From Fibrella aestuarina BUZ 2 (GTDB lineage Bacteria; Bacteroidota; Bacteroidia; Cytophagales; Spirosomataceae): a stretch of DNA of 64,000 bases. Position 1 is the first letter of the stretch, and each line of letters begins with the position of its first letter. The DNA is taken from contig NC_020054.1 of the NCBI RefSeq assembly GCF_000331105.1, forward strand, positions 3,842,478 through 3,906,477. Direction: 5' to 3'. Position numbers and translations under genes: made by a program. The notes beneath the pieces were generated by a model, which worked only from the letters and a program-made list of their open reading frames with translations, made no database searches and was not told where the DNA came from. Positions 9,554 to 18,071 of this stretch are shown here, piece by piece.

Positions 9554-9787
9554 ACAAGGGGCATGCGCTCTTACGCCTAGAAAGAGTGGAAAAGAGCTAT
9601 GGCGTGTTGCCTATTCTATCAGATTGCAGACATGGCTCTTTCAAGAGCTATATCGCCTTCTTAACGCATTTCTGTAATGGCTGATTAGCAGGTTGGGCTG
9701 TACCTATCTTGACTTGTCGTGCATACGATTGATTGTATAACCATACTTGGCAGGCTACGTTATAGAGGCGACTAACGGTTCAACTGT

Positions 9788-10381
9788 ATGAAAACGATAC
9801 TGTTTGCCTGCCTTTTGCTGGCACCCCTATCAGCACTTGCGCAAGAACAAGCATACGAAGTAGCGGTGAGCTACGGCGCCTTCACAAGCCCAAGTTTTAA
9901 CCAGCAAAAAGCTAGAGATTACTTCTCCGCTGACTTTGACTATCATCTTTCCCGACGCTGGACCATAGCCTCCGGTTTTATGACTGGTCGCTTCAACTAC
10001 TTCGATAACACCCGGTCAAACGATCCAACCGGTATCTTGTACGGTCCAGATGGTACCAATGCCAGAGGCTATGAGCTATATGGATACGGCATGGCCAAGT
10101 ACGCACTCGTTAAAACAAGTGGGTTTACGCTCCAACTCGGCGCCGGGATTGGCTTTTTCAACCAGCGCTTAACATACCCTTACCGAGCGACGTATGCCAC
10201 GGGTAGCTCACTTTATACTGAGGAATCCTCGTTTACCGATTTAGCTTTGCCCGTGACCCTGGAAGCTTATTATGTGTTCAATCAGCGAATTGGTCTAGGG
10301 CTAAAAGCCGGGGGGTACATTGAACCTGACTTTCCTGTAGTTGGCGCACACATTGGTCCTCAGCTACGCGTACGTTTGTAA
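9788..10381 (+). CDS. Small outer-membrane beta-barrel protein
   Basis: 197-residue secreted protein with a clean signal peptide (MKTILFACLLLAPLSALAQ). The mature part alternates polar and aromatic residues in short strands, with Gly/Tyr-rich turns, and ends in PQLRVRL, which suits an eight-stranded outer-membrane barrel. I cannot place it in a named family beyond generic porin-like or outer-membrane beta-barrel proteins. It stands alone between HxlR and a convergent NTF2-like gene. Function unknown. Confidence 0.7.
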   Translation: MKTILFACLLLAPLSALAQEQAYEVAVSYGAFTSPSFNQQKARDYFSADFDYHLSRRWTIASGFMTGRFNYFDNTRSNDPTGILYGPDGTNARGYELYGYGMAKYALVKTSGFTLQLGAGIGFFNQRLTYPYRATYATGSSLYTEESSFTDLALPVTLEAYYVFNQRIGLGLKAGGYIEPDFPVVGAHIGPQLRVRL

Positions 10382-10474
10382 GCCTACGGGTGGGGCGACA
10401 AGCTACCGATGCATAGCAAATCGGTACGGGTATGACCAGGATCAATACGTCTCGTGAGGCGCAGTCAATATCTG

Positions 10475-10870
10475 CTACTGAAAGGTATTGCTCACCAGTT
10501 CAGTATCCATATACTCATTTATCGCCCGTAGCTTACCGCCTTCGATATGGCATACCCAGCAGTACCGATTATCATAGATCTTGCCATCGGGCGTGCTGTT
10601 ATTACCCGTTGCTTCGACCACCACATAATCCCCATCTGCCATAATACGAGTAGCGGTTGCCCTGTAGGGGGGAAGTAAGGTGGTTTTCACGGCCCCCCAC
10701 AGATCGTTAACTACGGCCTGCTTACCCTGGAAGGTCTTTGCCCATTGACCACTGCCCATCCACCGCCACTGCATGTCGTCGGCCATTGCTGCCAAAAAGG
10801 GTTGATCATTACCGGCTGACAACTCAGCGAAGATCGTCTCCATTAACTGTTTATTCTCGATGGCGCTCAT
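10475..10870 (-). CDS. NTF2-like / SnoaL-like protein
   Basis: 131-residue single-domain protein with the alpha+beta cone fold of the NTF2/SnoaL superfamily: an N-terminal helix pair (ENKQLMETIFAELSAGN), then FLAAMADDMQWRWMG, a strand-rich middle and the closing INEYMDTEL. Such proteins can be small-molecule isomerases, hydrolases or binding proteins of the ketosteroid-isomerase type. No signal peptide. Neighbours give no clue to the substrate. Confidence 0.82.
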   Translation of the reverse strand: MSAIENKQLMETIFAELSAGNDQPFLAAMADDMQWRWMGSGQWAKTFQGKQAVVNDLWGAVKTTLLPPYRATATRIMADGDYVVVEATGNNSTPDGKIYDNRYCWVCHIEGGKLRAINEYMDTELVSNTFQ

Positions 10871-10961
10871 TCTATAGCAGATGAAAAATGGATACTCAAT
10901 TATACAAGCGTTATGGTCTACTTGGCACTAGTTAACGACGTTAGTACGTGTTTTGGACGTG

Positions 10962-10992
10962 AAAAAGGCCGGGTGTCAGAGCGGCTTTTTTT
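10962..10992 (+). terminator. Terminator-like hairpin
   Basis: Arms AAAAAGGCCG and CGGCTTTTTT pair over 10 positions with one G-T wobble, followed by T up to 10992. No plus-strand gene lies directly upstream, so it may be a leftover or may serve an unrecognised transcript. Confidence 0.55.
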
Positions 10993-11297
10993 CGATCAAG
11001 CAGTTGACGTAGGTTCGGGTTCACTTCACGTTCAAAATCTCCGTCCAGTTTGTCGTGTACCTAGGCGATATCCTCTGCCGCTTATGGTGCCAGGAGGGAT
11101 CATGCCCGGCACCGGCCAGCCGTAACCGATCACGGCCGTGGCGGTGATTGATCTTATCAACTTACTGCCAAGGCTCAGATTACGGGTGTGGTGTTAAGAA
11201 TGGTCAGATCAACAGGCACGGCTATGCAGACGGAACTATTTTTTCGCTTTAAAAAGAAGCCTGAACGTACCCAAAGTTAAAGTCTAACCTATGAACG

Positions 11298-11332
11298 AAA
11301 AAAGCTCCTATACAACTTGTACAGGAGCTTTT
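11298..11332 (-). terminator. dnaJ terminator
   Basis: Perfect 10-bp stem AAAAGCTCCT / AGGAGCTTTT; on the minus strand it is followed by a six-T tract (A at 11298-11303). It lies 21 bp beyond the dnaJ stop codon. Confidence 0.85.
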
Positions 11333-11353
11333 CAGTCATTACTTATCAGGGGA

Positions 11354-12517
11354 TTACCCTTGGAAAAAGTCTTTCATCTTCTCGAAGAAGCCTTTCTCAT
11401 TCTTATTGGGTTTCGGCTGGAAGTTGGGCGAATTCCGAAGCTTTTCCAGCAGCGCCCGCTCCTCAGACGATAGCGTTTTGGGCGTCCAGACGTTGACGTG
11501 AATCAATTGATCACCCCGTCCGTAGCCGTTCAGTTCTTTGATGCCTTTGCCTTTCAGGCGCAGGATTTTGCCACTTTGCGTACCGGCCTCCAGGGTGATG
11601 CGGGCGCGCCCATCGATGGTAGGCACTTCGACCGACGTACCCAACGCCGCATCGACGAAGGTGACATACAGGTCGAAGACGACGTTGGTTCCGTCGCGCT
11701 TGAGGTTTTCGTCTTCCTCTTCCTCCACCACAATCAGCAGATCGCCGGCTACACCACCGCGCGGGGGTACGTTGCCTTTGCCACCTACCGACAGTTGAAT
11801 GCCTTCAGCTACACCGGCCGGAATCTTGATCGGGATGACGTCTTCCTGCAACACGCGCCCTTCACCGTGGCAAACGTCGCAACGGTCGGTTACGAGCTTG
11901 CCTTCGCCGTTACAGGTGGGGCAGGTGGCCGTCGATACCATCTGACCCAGCATGGTGTTGACCACCTTGCGGGTTTGACCCGATCCCTGACAGGTTTGGC
12001 AGGTCTGCACGGCGGTGCCGTTTTTCGAGCCGTTGCCGCCGCAGGTATTACAGGCCACATGCCGCTTTACCTTGATTTTTTTCTCAACGCCGTTGGCAAT
12101 CTCCTGAAGGTCGAGCTTCAGTTTGATGCGCAGATCGGAACCCCGCCGAACGCGTTGACGCTGCTGACCGCCACCGCTACGTCCGCCGCCAAAAAACGAC
12201 CCAAACGGCGAATCATCCCCGAAAATGTCGCCAAACTGGCTGAAGATGTCGTCCATGTTGGGACCGCCATAGCCGCCGCCCGCCGCACCGCCCAGCCCCG
12301 CGTGCCCAAACTGATCATACCGGGCGCGTTTCTGGTCGTCGCTCAGCACGTCGTAGGCCTCGGCCGCCTCCTTGAACTTCTCTTCGGCGGTGGGGTCGTC
12401 GGGGTTTTTATCGGGATGGTACTTTACAGCCATCTTGCGGTAGGCTTTTTTCACCTCGTCCGCCGTGGCCTTCTTGTCCACGCCCAATATCTCGTAGTAA
12501 TCTCGTTTCGTTGACAT
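11354..12517 (-). CDS. dnaJ: Chaperone protein DnaJ
   Basis: Co-chaperone that delivers unfolded proteins to DnaK and triggers its ATPase. 387 residues, normal for the family. It has the J domain with YHPDK (about residues 32-36), a Gly/Phe-rich linker, four zinc-finger repeats of CxxCxGxG type ([32 protein letters not shown]), and the C-terminal substrate-binding and dimerisation domains. grpE lies 91 bp upstream on the same strand, so the two form an operon; dnaK is not in the window. The gap between them is filled by a perfect 34-bp hairpin ending 8 bp before the start codon, which could affect dnaJ translation or separate the two messages. Confidence 0.98.
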   Translation of the reverse strand: MSTKRDYYEILGVDKKATADEVKKAYRKMAVKYHPDKNPDDPTAEEKFKEAAEAYDVLSDDQKRARYDQFGHAGLGGAAGGGYGGPNMDDIFSQFGDIFGDDSPFGSFFGGGRSGGGQQRQRVRRGSDLRIKLKLDLQEIANGVEKKIKVKRHVACNTCGGNGSKNGTAVQTCQTCQGSGQTRKVVNTMLGQMVSTATCPTCNGEGKLVTDRCDVCHGEGRVLQEDVIPIKIPAGVAEGIQLSVGGKGNVPPRGGVAGDLLIVVEEEEDENLKRDGTNVVFDLYVTFVDAALGTSVEVPTIDGRARITLEAGTQSGKILRLKGKGIKELNGYGRGDQLIHVNVWTPKTLSSEERALLEKLRNSPNFQPKPNKNEKGFFEKMKDFFQG

Positions 12518-12525
12518 TCCAGATG

Positions 12526-12605
12526 AATGAACAATGTATGCTGCACAATGTACAATGACTGACTATACCGTGTCATTGTACATTGTGCAGCATACATTGT
12601 TCATT
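12526..12605. repeat. Perfect 34-bp hairpin, 7-bp internal period
   Basis: Arms 12526-12559 and 12572-12605 are exact reverse complements around a 12-base loop. Within the arm, ATG-like words recur every 7 bp (12527, 12534, 12541 as CTG, 12548, 12555). The element starts 3 bp after the grpE stop and ends 8 bp before the dnaJ start, so it makes up nearly the whole gap. No T run, so not a standard terminator. Confidence 0.9.
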
Positions 12606-12608
12606 GAG

Positions 12609-13196
12609 TTATGCTCCTACAATCACTTTTGCGTAGCGGATGACTTTGTCGTTGAGGAGGTATCCGCGCTCGACTTCGTCGATGACTTTACCCTTCAGAT
12701 CGTCGCTCGGGGCCGGGAATTGCGTTACCGACTCGTGCAGATCGGCGTTGAACGGCTCGCCTTTGCTGGTCATGGGCTTGAGGCCTTTGCCTTCCAGGGT
12801 CTTGACAAACTTGTTGTGAATCAGTTTGATACCTTCCAGCGCCGCCGCCGGGTCGGCCGAGGTACCGATAGACTGCATGGCCCGCTCGAAATCATCGACG
12901 ACAGGCAGCAATGAAACGAGCAGCCCTTCGTTGGCATTGGCGATTAGGTCCAGCTTCTCCTTGGCCGTGCGCCGACGGAAGTTTTCGAAATCGGCGTAGA
13001 GGCGCAGGTATTTATCTTTCAACTCGGCCAGTTCGGAGCCGACGGGCGCGGCTTCGGCCGCCGGCGCTGCCGCTGCCAGATCGATCAGGTCGTCGGGCGT
13101 CCCGCCATTGATCGTTTCTGCCTCTTCGGTCGTCAGGTTTTCGGTTGAGTTGTCAGGTGCGGTCGATGACTCGTCCACAATGTCTTTATTTTCCAT
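12609..13196 (-). CDS. grpE: Nucleotide exchange factor GrpE
   Basis: Releases ADP from DnaK during the chaperone cycle. 195 residues: an acidic, low-complexity N-terminus, the long dimerising coiled-coil helix (ELKDKYLRLYADFENFRRRT) and the C-terminal beta domain (LHESVTQFPAPSD, RYAKVIVGA). The fingerprint around FENFRRRTAKEK is diagnostic. It precedes dnaJ on the same strand. The typical thermosensing helix region is intact. No obvious heat-shock promoter or CIRCE-type repeat is visible upstream; an unusual 8-bp-period hairpin begins 74 bp before the start. Confidence 0.97.
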   Translation of the reverse strand: MENKDIVDESSTAPDNSTENLTTEEAETINGGTPDDLIDLAAAAPAAEAAPVGSELAELKDKYLRLYADFENFRRRTAKEKLDLIANANEGLLVSLLPVVDDFERAMQSIGTSADPAAALEGIKLIHNKFVKTLEGKGLKPMTSKGEPFNADLHESVTQFPAPSDDLKGKVIDEVERGYLLNDKVIRYAKVIVGA

Positions 13197-13270
13197 ACAA
13201 ACAGGTCGTATTTATTGCTAAAACAGGCCGCAAACCTACGCGCAAAACCATTGCCAATCGCCATCAGGCT

Positions 13271-13389
13271 GACAAGATGACACGATGAGACAGAGAGTTA
13301 ACGAGTGAACGAGCGAATGAGTGAATTGGCTGACGCGTTTAGTATGCCTGCGTCAGCCGATTCACTCATTTGCTCGTTCACTCGTTAAC
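13271..13389. repeat. 40-bp hairpin built from an 8-bp tandem array
   Basis: From 13271 to 13326 seven consecutive octamers begin with GA (for example GAGTGAAC and GAGCGAAT). The right half of this array forms the left arm of a hairpin: 13297-13336 pairs with 13350-13389 over 40 positions. The two mismatches are both G-U wobbles in plus-strand RNA. The loop is 13 bases. It directly abuts the terminator at 13390-13423. Confidence 0.9.
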
Positions 13390-13423
13390 AAAAAAGCCGC
13401 TCTTCATGGCGAGAGCGGCTTTT
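13390..13423 (-). terminator. Terminator of the beta-barrel receptor gene
   Basis: Perfect 12-bp stem AAAAGCCGCTCT / AGAGCGGCTTTT with an 8-base loop; six A at 13390-13395 give the U tract on the minus strand. It lies about 90 bp past the stop at 13516. Confidence 0.85.
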
Positions 13424-13515
13424 CGGTTGACTTAACCTAAACAAAAGCGTTGTATGACGGCTGGCGATTGACCTTAGGTCGCTTACCCGCAACCCTCTGC
13501 TATCGGGCGGCAAAC

Positions 13516-15978
13516 TCAATTGCCTCCTTTCATGCGTGATTTCAGATCATCGGCACCGGTGTTGCGCTGCCGGGCGGCTTTCACCTGCTGATTGCCAAAC
13601 CGGTACGTGAACGTGGCCCGAACGACGCGGCTTTGCCAGAATGAACTGACCGCGAAGTCGATGTCCTGGAACTGGGCGATACCCCGGAAGCGGTTGGTCC
13701 AGAAGATATCGTTCATGTTGAGGCTCAGGCGGCCGCGTTTCTCCCAAAGTTGTTTTTGCAGACCAATCGATAGCGCCCCCTGCGGCCGGAAGCGGTAGAA
13801 GCCATACACCCCCGCTCCATTGTAGTAGCCACTCACTTCCAGGTTGAGGGTCTTGCTGAGCGTGAAATTCTGGCTGGTGTAGGCGTTCCACGATGTCTGT
13901 TGCAGCGTGAGCAACTGATCGTTGTAGACGGTCTTGTAGTTGTTGTAGAAGGCCGACACGTTGGTCTGCATCTGCCACCATTTGGTCACCGGCAGCGGGA
14001 AACTGAACGTCAGGCTGAGGTTGTCCTGGTGGTCGATGTTCTCACTGGTGACGAACGTTTTGTTCTCGGCGGCAATCTGGCGTGGCACTTCGTCGAGGAT
14101 GGCGTCGCTGATGCGGCTGTAGGCCAGCGTGGTGATAAACGACTGCTTGAAGGTGTGCGTCAGTTGCAGCGCGTGCGTAAACTGCGGGCGCAGGTTCGGG
14201 TTACCCTGCTGATAGGTGTAGGGGTCGAGGAAGAACACGAACGGGTTCAGGTTCTGGTAGTTCGGGCGGTCGATGCGGCGGCTGTAGTTGAGCGACAGCG
14301 CGTTGTTGGTGTCGAGTTGCTGGGTCAGAAACACACTCGGAAACAGGTTGGTGTAGTCGCGCTCGCGGCGGTCGTTGAGCGTAACCGAGTTGCCCACCGA
14401 GTTGGTGTGTTCGAGGCGCAAGCCAGCCTGTAGCTGCGTTTTCTTGCTCAGTTGCGTGCTGTAGTTGACGTAGGCGGCCGAAATCTGCTCGGTATAGATG
14501 AAGCGGTTTGAGCGGGTGGGGTCGTTGGCCCATACGTCCGTTTTAGTTTCAAACGTCAGGTTGTTGTCCGATTCGACGCGGCTGGCTTTCAAGCCCATCT
14601 CCAGTTTGCCTTTCTTGAGCGGATGGGCGTAGTCGACTTTCCCGACCAGAATCTGGATGGCCGACGGCATTGTGTTCCGTACCGAATCGGGGCGGCCGCT
14701 GGGTACGTAGTCGGGCGTGAAAAACTGGGTGCCCAACTGGTTGCGCGAGCTGCCGTCGTAGGTCACGTAATCGACGTCGGCGCTGAGTTCGTGGCCTTTG
14801 TCGTCAAACTGATGCTTGGCATTCAGGTTGTAGTTGAGGTTGGTGAGGCGATTACCCACCGTGCTCACGGTCGTAAAGCGGCGCGTTACGGCCAACTGCT
14901 CATCCAGAATGTCGGTTTTGCTTTCGCCCGCCGGCTGATTCCAGTTTTCGGTGAAGCCGCTGAACAGCGCACCCAGGGTCGTTTTTTTGCTCAACGACCA
15001 GTCGGCACCTACTTTGAAATTGTGGTCATGACTGAAGCTGGCCCGGCTGGTGTGCTGATCGAAGTAGGTAACGTTATCGTTAAAAGGAATGCGGCGGTAG
15101 ATGTTATTGGTGTTGAAATTCTCGTAATAACCGTAGCTGTAATTGCCAAACAGGTTGACTTTACCCGCGCGGTGGTTCAGGTTGAGCGAGGTCGTGGCCC
15201 GGCCGCGTCCATTGGGTTGTAGTGTCTGGCCAGTGCCGAGGGTGATGGTGCCGTTAGTGCCTAAATTCTTATTTTTCTTGAACCGGATGTTGATGATCCC
15301 GGAGTTGCCCGCCGCATCGTACTTGGCCGACGGGTTGGTAATCACCTCGATTTTCTCCACGTTGTCGCTGGGGGTATTGCGGAGCAGGTTCATCAGCTCC
15401 TGGGTCGAGAGGTACGAGCGTTTGCCGTCAATTTCGACGATTACGCCGCCTTTGCCCCGCACCTTGATGGCGTCGTTCTGCTGATCGACGGTGACACCGG
15501 GTGCTTTTTCCAGCACTTCGAGCAAGGTGTTCCCCGCCGATACTACGCTGTTTTCCACGTTGACAACCGTGCGGTCGACCTGTTGCTCGATGAAGGGCTT
15601 CTTGGCAACTACCGTTACTTCGGCCAGCTTTTTCTGCTCTTCGGCCAGTTTAAGCACCGGAAGGCTGACGGTGGCGTGATCGGCGTCAATCGTGAACGGT
15701 TCGCTATACGTTTTAACGTACCCAACCATCTGCGCCGACAGCCGGTACTGTCCGGCACTGATGTTCTCGAACGCGTAAGCACCCTCAACGTCGGCTACGG
15801 CTCCCTTTACGAGCGTTGAGTCGGCACTGCGCACGAGCAGGAGCGTGGCGAAGGGCATAGCCTTGTCGGCCTGATCGACGCAGCGGCCGTGAATGCTGCC
15901 TTTAACCGCCGCCTGTTGAGCCAACGCGGTCTGAAAAAAAAGTCCGGCTAAAACGAAGAGTAGAGAGAAGGTACGCAT
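13516..15978 (-). CDS. Outer-membrane beta-barrel protein, TonB-receptor-like
   Basis: 820-residue outer-membrane protein. I use ATG 15978, which begins a signal peptide (MRTFSLLFVLAGLFFQTALAQ); the frame stays open to 16032. A carboxypeptidase-type regulatory domain (about residues 25-110) is followed by a plug-like segment (VLEKAPGVTVDQQ, VRGKGGVIVEIDGK, YDAAGNSGIINI) and a long barrel of the outer-membrane beta-barrel family 3 type. This subgroup lacks a recognisable TonB box, so active transport is uncertain. A perfect 10-bp palindrome sits 42 bp upstream (16020-16044) and is the likely operator. No partner lipoprotein is adjacent. Confidence 0.92.
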   Translation of the reverse strand: MRTFSLLFVLAGLFFQTALAQQAAVKGSIHGRCVDQADKAMPFATLLLVRSADSTLVKGAVADVEGAYAFENISAGQYRLSAQMVGYVKTYSEPFTIDADHATVSLPVLKLAEEQKKLAEVTVVAKKPFIEQQVDRTVVNVENSVVSAGNTLLEVLEKAPGVTVDQQNDAIKVRGKGGVIVEIDGKRSYLSTQELMNLLRNTPSDNVEKIEVITNPSAKYDAAGNSGIINIRFKKNKNLGTNGTITLGTGQTLQPNGRGRATTSLNLNHRAGKVNLFGNYSYGYYENFNTNNIYRRIPFNDNVTYFDQHTSRASFSHDHNFKVGADWSLSKKTTLGALFSGFTENWNQPAGESKTDILDEQLAVTRRFTTVSTVGNRLTNLNYNLNAKHQFDDKGHELSADVDYVTYDGSSRNQLGTQFFTPDYVPSGRPDSVRNTMPSAIQILVGKVDYAHPLKKGKLEMGLKASRVESDNNLTFETKTDVWANDPTRSNRFIYTEQISAAYVNYSTQLSKKTQLQAGLRLEHTNSVGNSVTLNDRRERDYTNLFPSVFLTQQLDTNNALSLNYSRRIDRPNYQNLNPFVFFLDPYTYQQGNPNLRPQFTHALQLTHTFKQSFITTLAYSRISDAILDEVPRQIAAENKTFVTSENIDHQDNLSLTFSFPLPVTKWWQMQTNVSAFYNNYKTVYNDQLLTLQQTSWNAYTSQNFTLSKTLNLEVSGYYNGAGVYGFYRFRPQGALSIGLQKQLWEKRGRLSLNMNDIFWTNRFRGIAQFQDIDFAVSSFWQSRVVRATFTYRFGNQQVKAARQRNTGADDLKSRMKGGN

Positions 15979-16019
15979 GGTGTAATGAGGCGAGTGCCGT
16001 AGATGATGTTGTAAAGCAA

Positions 16020-16044
16020 AGGTACTATGCACTACATAGTACCT
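16020..16044. promoter_or_regulatory. Perfect 10-bp palindromic operator candidate
   Basis: AGGTACTATG-N5-CATAGTACCT, located 42-66 bp upstream of the beta-barrel receptor start. The symmetry and position fit a repressor dimer site, perhaps of the PadR or GntR type; no such regulator is encoded in the window. Confidence 0.65.
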
Positions 16045-16217
16045 GATCTTACACCAACGGTCTGAAAGCCTCGGTCAGTGGTTAAAAGGCGAACGTGGAT
16101 TGGCTGGAAGCAAGATTACCCAACAGATGCGATCAGTACCTGGGTCCGTTGCATGAACCACCAAAAAAACGGGATGAACAGCCTAAAATCAGCCGTCAAC
16201 GACATAGAGTCAATAAC

Positions 16218-16251
16218 AAAAAAGCCCGATTCTGAGAGAGAATCGGGCTTT
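16218..16251 (-). terminator. Terminator of the gene at 16281-16685
   Basis: Perfect 13-bp stem AAAGCCCGATTCT / AGAATCGGGCTTT with loop GAGAG and a minus-strand U tract from A at 16218-16223. It lies about 30 bp beyond the stop codon. Confidence 0.85.
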
Positions 16252-16280
16252 CATGCGAATGAATAGAACCGTAGCGCTGG

Positions 16281-16685
16281 CTAATCTTCGGGGTAAGGAA
16301 TGTAAACAAAACCTGTAAACTCACCGATGACGACAAACAGGCAGCAGTACTCGTCGGGGTTTTTGTAATTCTCTTTCCAGAGATCATACGAATCTTCGCC
16401 GATGAGTTCGCGCTGTACAAACTCATCGAAAAACGAGGCGTTGTAGGTAAAGGTGTTGCCCAGATCGCCCTCACCGAATAGCAGCTGCCCGATTGGGATG
16501 CGTTTTTTCGACGCGACAAATACCGGGTAGTCCGAAAAGCCGCGCTTTCTGATCTGGTACGAGGCTTCTTTCAGCGCGTCGGCCACCTGCACAAAATCTT
16601 CCGACACCATGCCCATCAACTTCTTGTTAAGGTCGGGCGAGTTGGCGTCGTCCATCAGGACGTTTTCGTTACTGTTATTAATCAC
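16281..16685 (-). CDS. Conserved hypothetical protein
   Basis: 134 residues, soluble, no signal peptide or membrane segment, mildly acidic, ending in FVYIPYPED. I do not recognise the family. It reads as a compact alpha+beta domain with KRGFSDYPVFVASKK and CCLFVVIGEFTGF as strand-like segments. The frame opens with GTG at 16685; an ATG at 16655 (MDDANSPDLN) is an alternative. I keep the GTG because an intergenic hairpin ends 5 bp before it, the spacing seen at other genes here, but this is weak evidence. A strong terminator follows. The frame, codon use and terminator make it a real gene. Confidence 0.8.
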   Translation of the reverse strand: MINNSNENVLMDDANSPDLNKKLMGMVSEDFVQVADALKEASYQIRKRGFSDYPVFVASKKRIPIGQLLFGEGDLGNTFTYNASFFDEFVQRELIGEDSYDLWKENYKNPDEYCCLFVVIGEFTGFVYIPYPED

Positions 16686-16690
16686 GGTTG

Positions 16691-16778
16691 GTTTGACGTT
16701 TGTCGTTTACCGTTTGACGTGGTGCTGCCGTATACCGCTTCGAACAAAACATCAACCGGTAAACGACAAACGTCAAAC
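16691..16778. repeat. 22-bp perfect hairpin, 7-bp internal period
   Basis: Arms 16691-16712 and 16757-16778 are exact reverse complements. The left arm continues as four 7-bp units, GTTTGAC / GTTTGTC and two variants, at 16691, 16698, 16705 and 16712. Pairing continues imperfectly inward for about 12 more positions. The element fills the 98-bp gap between ald and the hypothetical gene, leaving 5 bp on each side. Confidence 0.88.
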
Positions 16779-16783
16779 TACAC

Positions 16784-17998
16784 CTAAAACCGGCTGGCCC
16801 CGAGCAACAGTTCCAGGTCTTTGAAGCGCATGCCGAATTTGCGGGCGATGTACAGGTTGGTGAGCGTGCCTTTGTGGCAATAGACGCCGCGCATAAACCA
16901 GCGGTTGGCGTAGATCATGGCTTCGATGCCACCGTTAGTGCCGGTTTGCAGCAGAAACGGCAGGAAGATGTTGCTCAGGGCCATGCTCGCCGTATGCGCC
17001 ACGCGGGCGGCGATGTTGGGCACGCAGAAATGAATGACTTCGTGGGTGCGGAACGTCGGGTTTTTGTGCGACGTCATGCGTGAGGTCGCAAAATTGCCGC
17101 CCTGATCGATGGCCACGTCGATGATCACCGAATTGGGTTTCATGCGCGACACCATTTCGTCGGTCACCACCACCGGGCTCAGGCCGTCGTCGGCGCGGAG
17201 GGCACCAATCACCACGTCGGCCCGTTCGATGGCCTCGGTCAGCGTGTCAGAATCAAGGATCGACGTGTAGACCGACGTACCCACGGCGTATTTGAAGCGC
17301 TGAAGTTTGTAGAGGTCCTTGTCGAACACCTTCACGTCGGCCCCCATGCCCAGGGCCGTGCGGGTGGCGTATTCGGTGACGGTACCCGCGCCCAGGAAGA
17401 CGACTTTGGTAGGCGGAACGCCCGTGATACCGCCCAGAATGATGCCCCGGCCGTTGGCGCTGCTGCTGAGGTATTCCCCGGCAATGAGCATGACGGTGCT
17501 GCCCGCAATCTCGCTCATCGACCGGATGACGGGCATACCACCCGCCTGATCCTCGATGTATTCGTAGCCAATGCCGGTGATGTGGCGCTCGTTAAGCTTT
17601 TCGAAGTAAGGGCGTTCGTGGGCGGGCAGGTTCAGGGCCGAAATAACCGTAGTTCCCTGTTTCAGGTGCTGAAATTCATCGTCGACCAGCGGCTCGATTT
17701 TCAGGATCAGGTTGGCTTCGTATACTTCTTTGGGCGATTTGGCAATCTGCGCACCCGCTTCGCTGTAGTCCGAATCGCTGAACTTGGCACCGATGCCGGC
17801 GCCCGTTTCGACGATCACTTCATGGCCGTTGCGCACCAGAATAGCCACGGCTTCGGGCGTCAGGGCGATGCGATTTTCCTGTAACGAAACTTCTCGGGGT
17901 AAGCCAATGAGCAAACTATGCTGCGAACTCTTGACGGGCGCGGGCGACTCTTTGGTATACAGGGCTGTTTGTTTCGCTAGTTCTTCGAAGCCAGTCAT
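16784..17998 (-). CDS. ald: Alanine dehydrogenase
   Basis: NAD-dependent enzyme interconverting L-alanine with pyruvate and ammonia. 404 residues, about 30 longer than the common form because of an N-terminal extension before LLIGLPREV. The AlaDh/PNT N-domain contains RIALTPEAV and a catalytic Lys in LILKIEPL; the nucleotide-binding domain has FLGAGTVTEYA and VFDKDLYKL. The C-terminus includes HFCVPNIAARV, the alanine dehydrogenase signature. Bacteroidota often carry this long version. It lies between tsaE and a hypothetical gene, all on the minus strand. Transhydrogenase alpha subunits are related but longer and differ in the substrate loop, so alanine dehydrogenase is favoured. Confidence 0.92.
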   Translation of the reverse strand: MTGFEELAKQTALYTKESPAPVKSSQHSLLIGLPREVSLQENRIALTPEAVAILVRNGHEVIVETGAGIGAKFSDSDYSEAGAQIAKSPKEVYEANLILKIEPLVDDEFQHLKQGTTVISALNLPAHERPYFEKLNERHITGIGYEYIEDQAGGMPVIRSMSEIAGSTVMLIAGEYLSSSANGRGIILGGITGVPPTKVVFLGAGTVTEYATRTALGMGADVKVFDKDLYKLQRFKYAVGTSVYTSILDSDTLTEAIERADVVIGALRADDGLSPVVVTDEMVSRMKPNSVIIDVAIDQGGNFATSRMTSHKNPTFRTHEVIHFCVPNIAARVAHTASMALSNIFLPFLLQTGTNGGIEAMIYANRWFMRGVYCHKGTLTNLYIARKFGMRFKDLELLLGASRF

Positions 17999-18071
17999 GA
18001 AAGGGGAGGTTAATGAACAATGCGCGGTGTGTACGAGCTGAGTGCCTGACTAAGGCAACCGAAGCTGGCGG

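Larger units (their letters stand above)
10871..11353. other. Intergenic region with terminators only
   Basis: About 480 bp between the NTF2-like start and the dnaJ stop. It holds a plus-strand terminator-like hairpin at 10962-10992 and the dnaJ terminator at 11298-11332. A 70-codon frame at 10913-11125 runs through the first hairpin and looks random. No RNA gene recognised. Confidence 0.6.
13197..13515. other. Intergenic region with repeat array and terminator
   Basis: About 320 bp upstream of grpE and downstream of the beta-barrel receptor gene. It contains the 8-bp-period array and hairpin at 13271-13389 and the receptor terminator at 13390-13423. No coding frame is supported. Confidence 0.7.
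15979..16280. other. Intergenic region with operator and terminator
   Basis: About 300 bp upstream of the beta-barrel receptor. It contains the palindrome at 16020-16044 and the terminator of the next gene at 16218-16251. A 62-codon plus-strand frame at 16078-16266 crosses the terminator and is not supported. Confidence 0.65.

Noticed and set aside
10913..11125. 70-codon frame before dnaJ
   Set aside because: Crosses a terminator-like hairpin and shows no coding character.
11498..12514. 338-codon plus-strand frame opposite dnaJ
   Set aside because: dnaJ on the minus strand has all family motifs; this is a high-GC shadow.
13271..13389. CRISPR-like array
   Set aside because: Units are 8 bp with no spacers; arrangement is a hairpin, not repeat-spacer.
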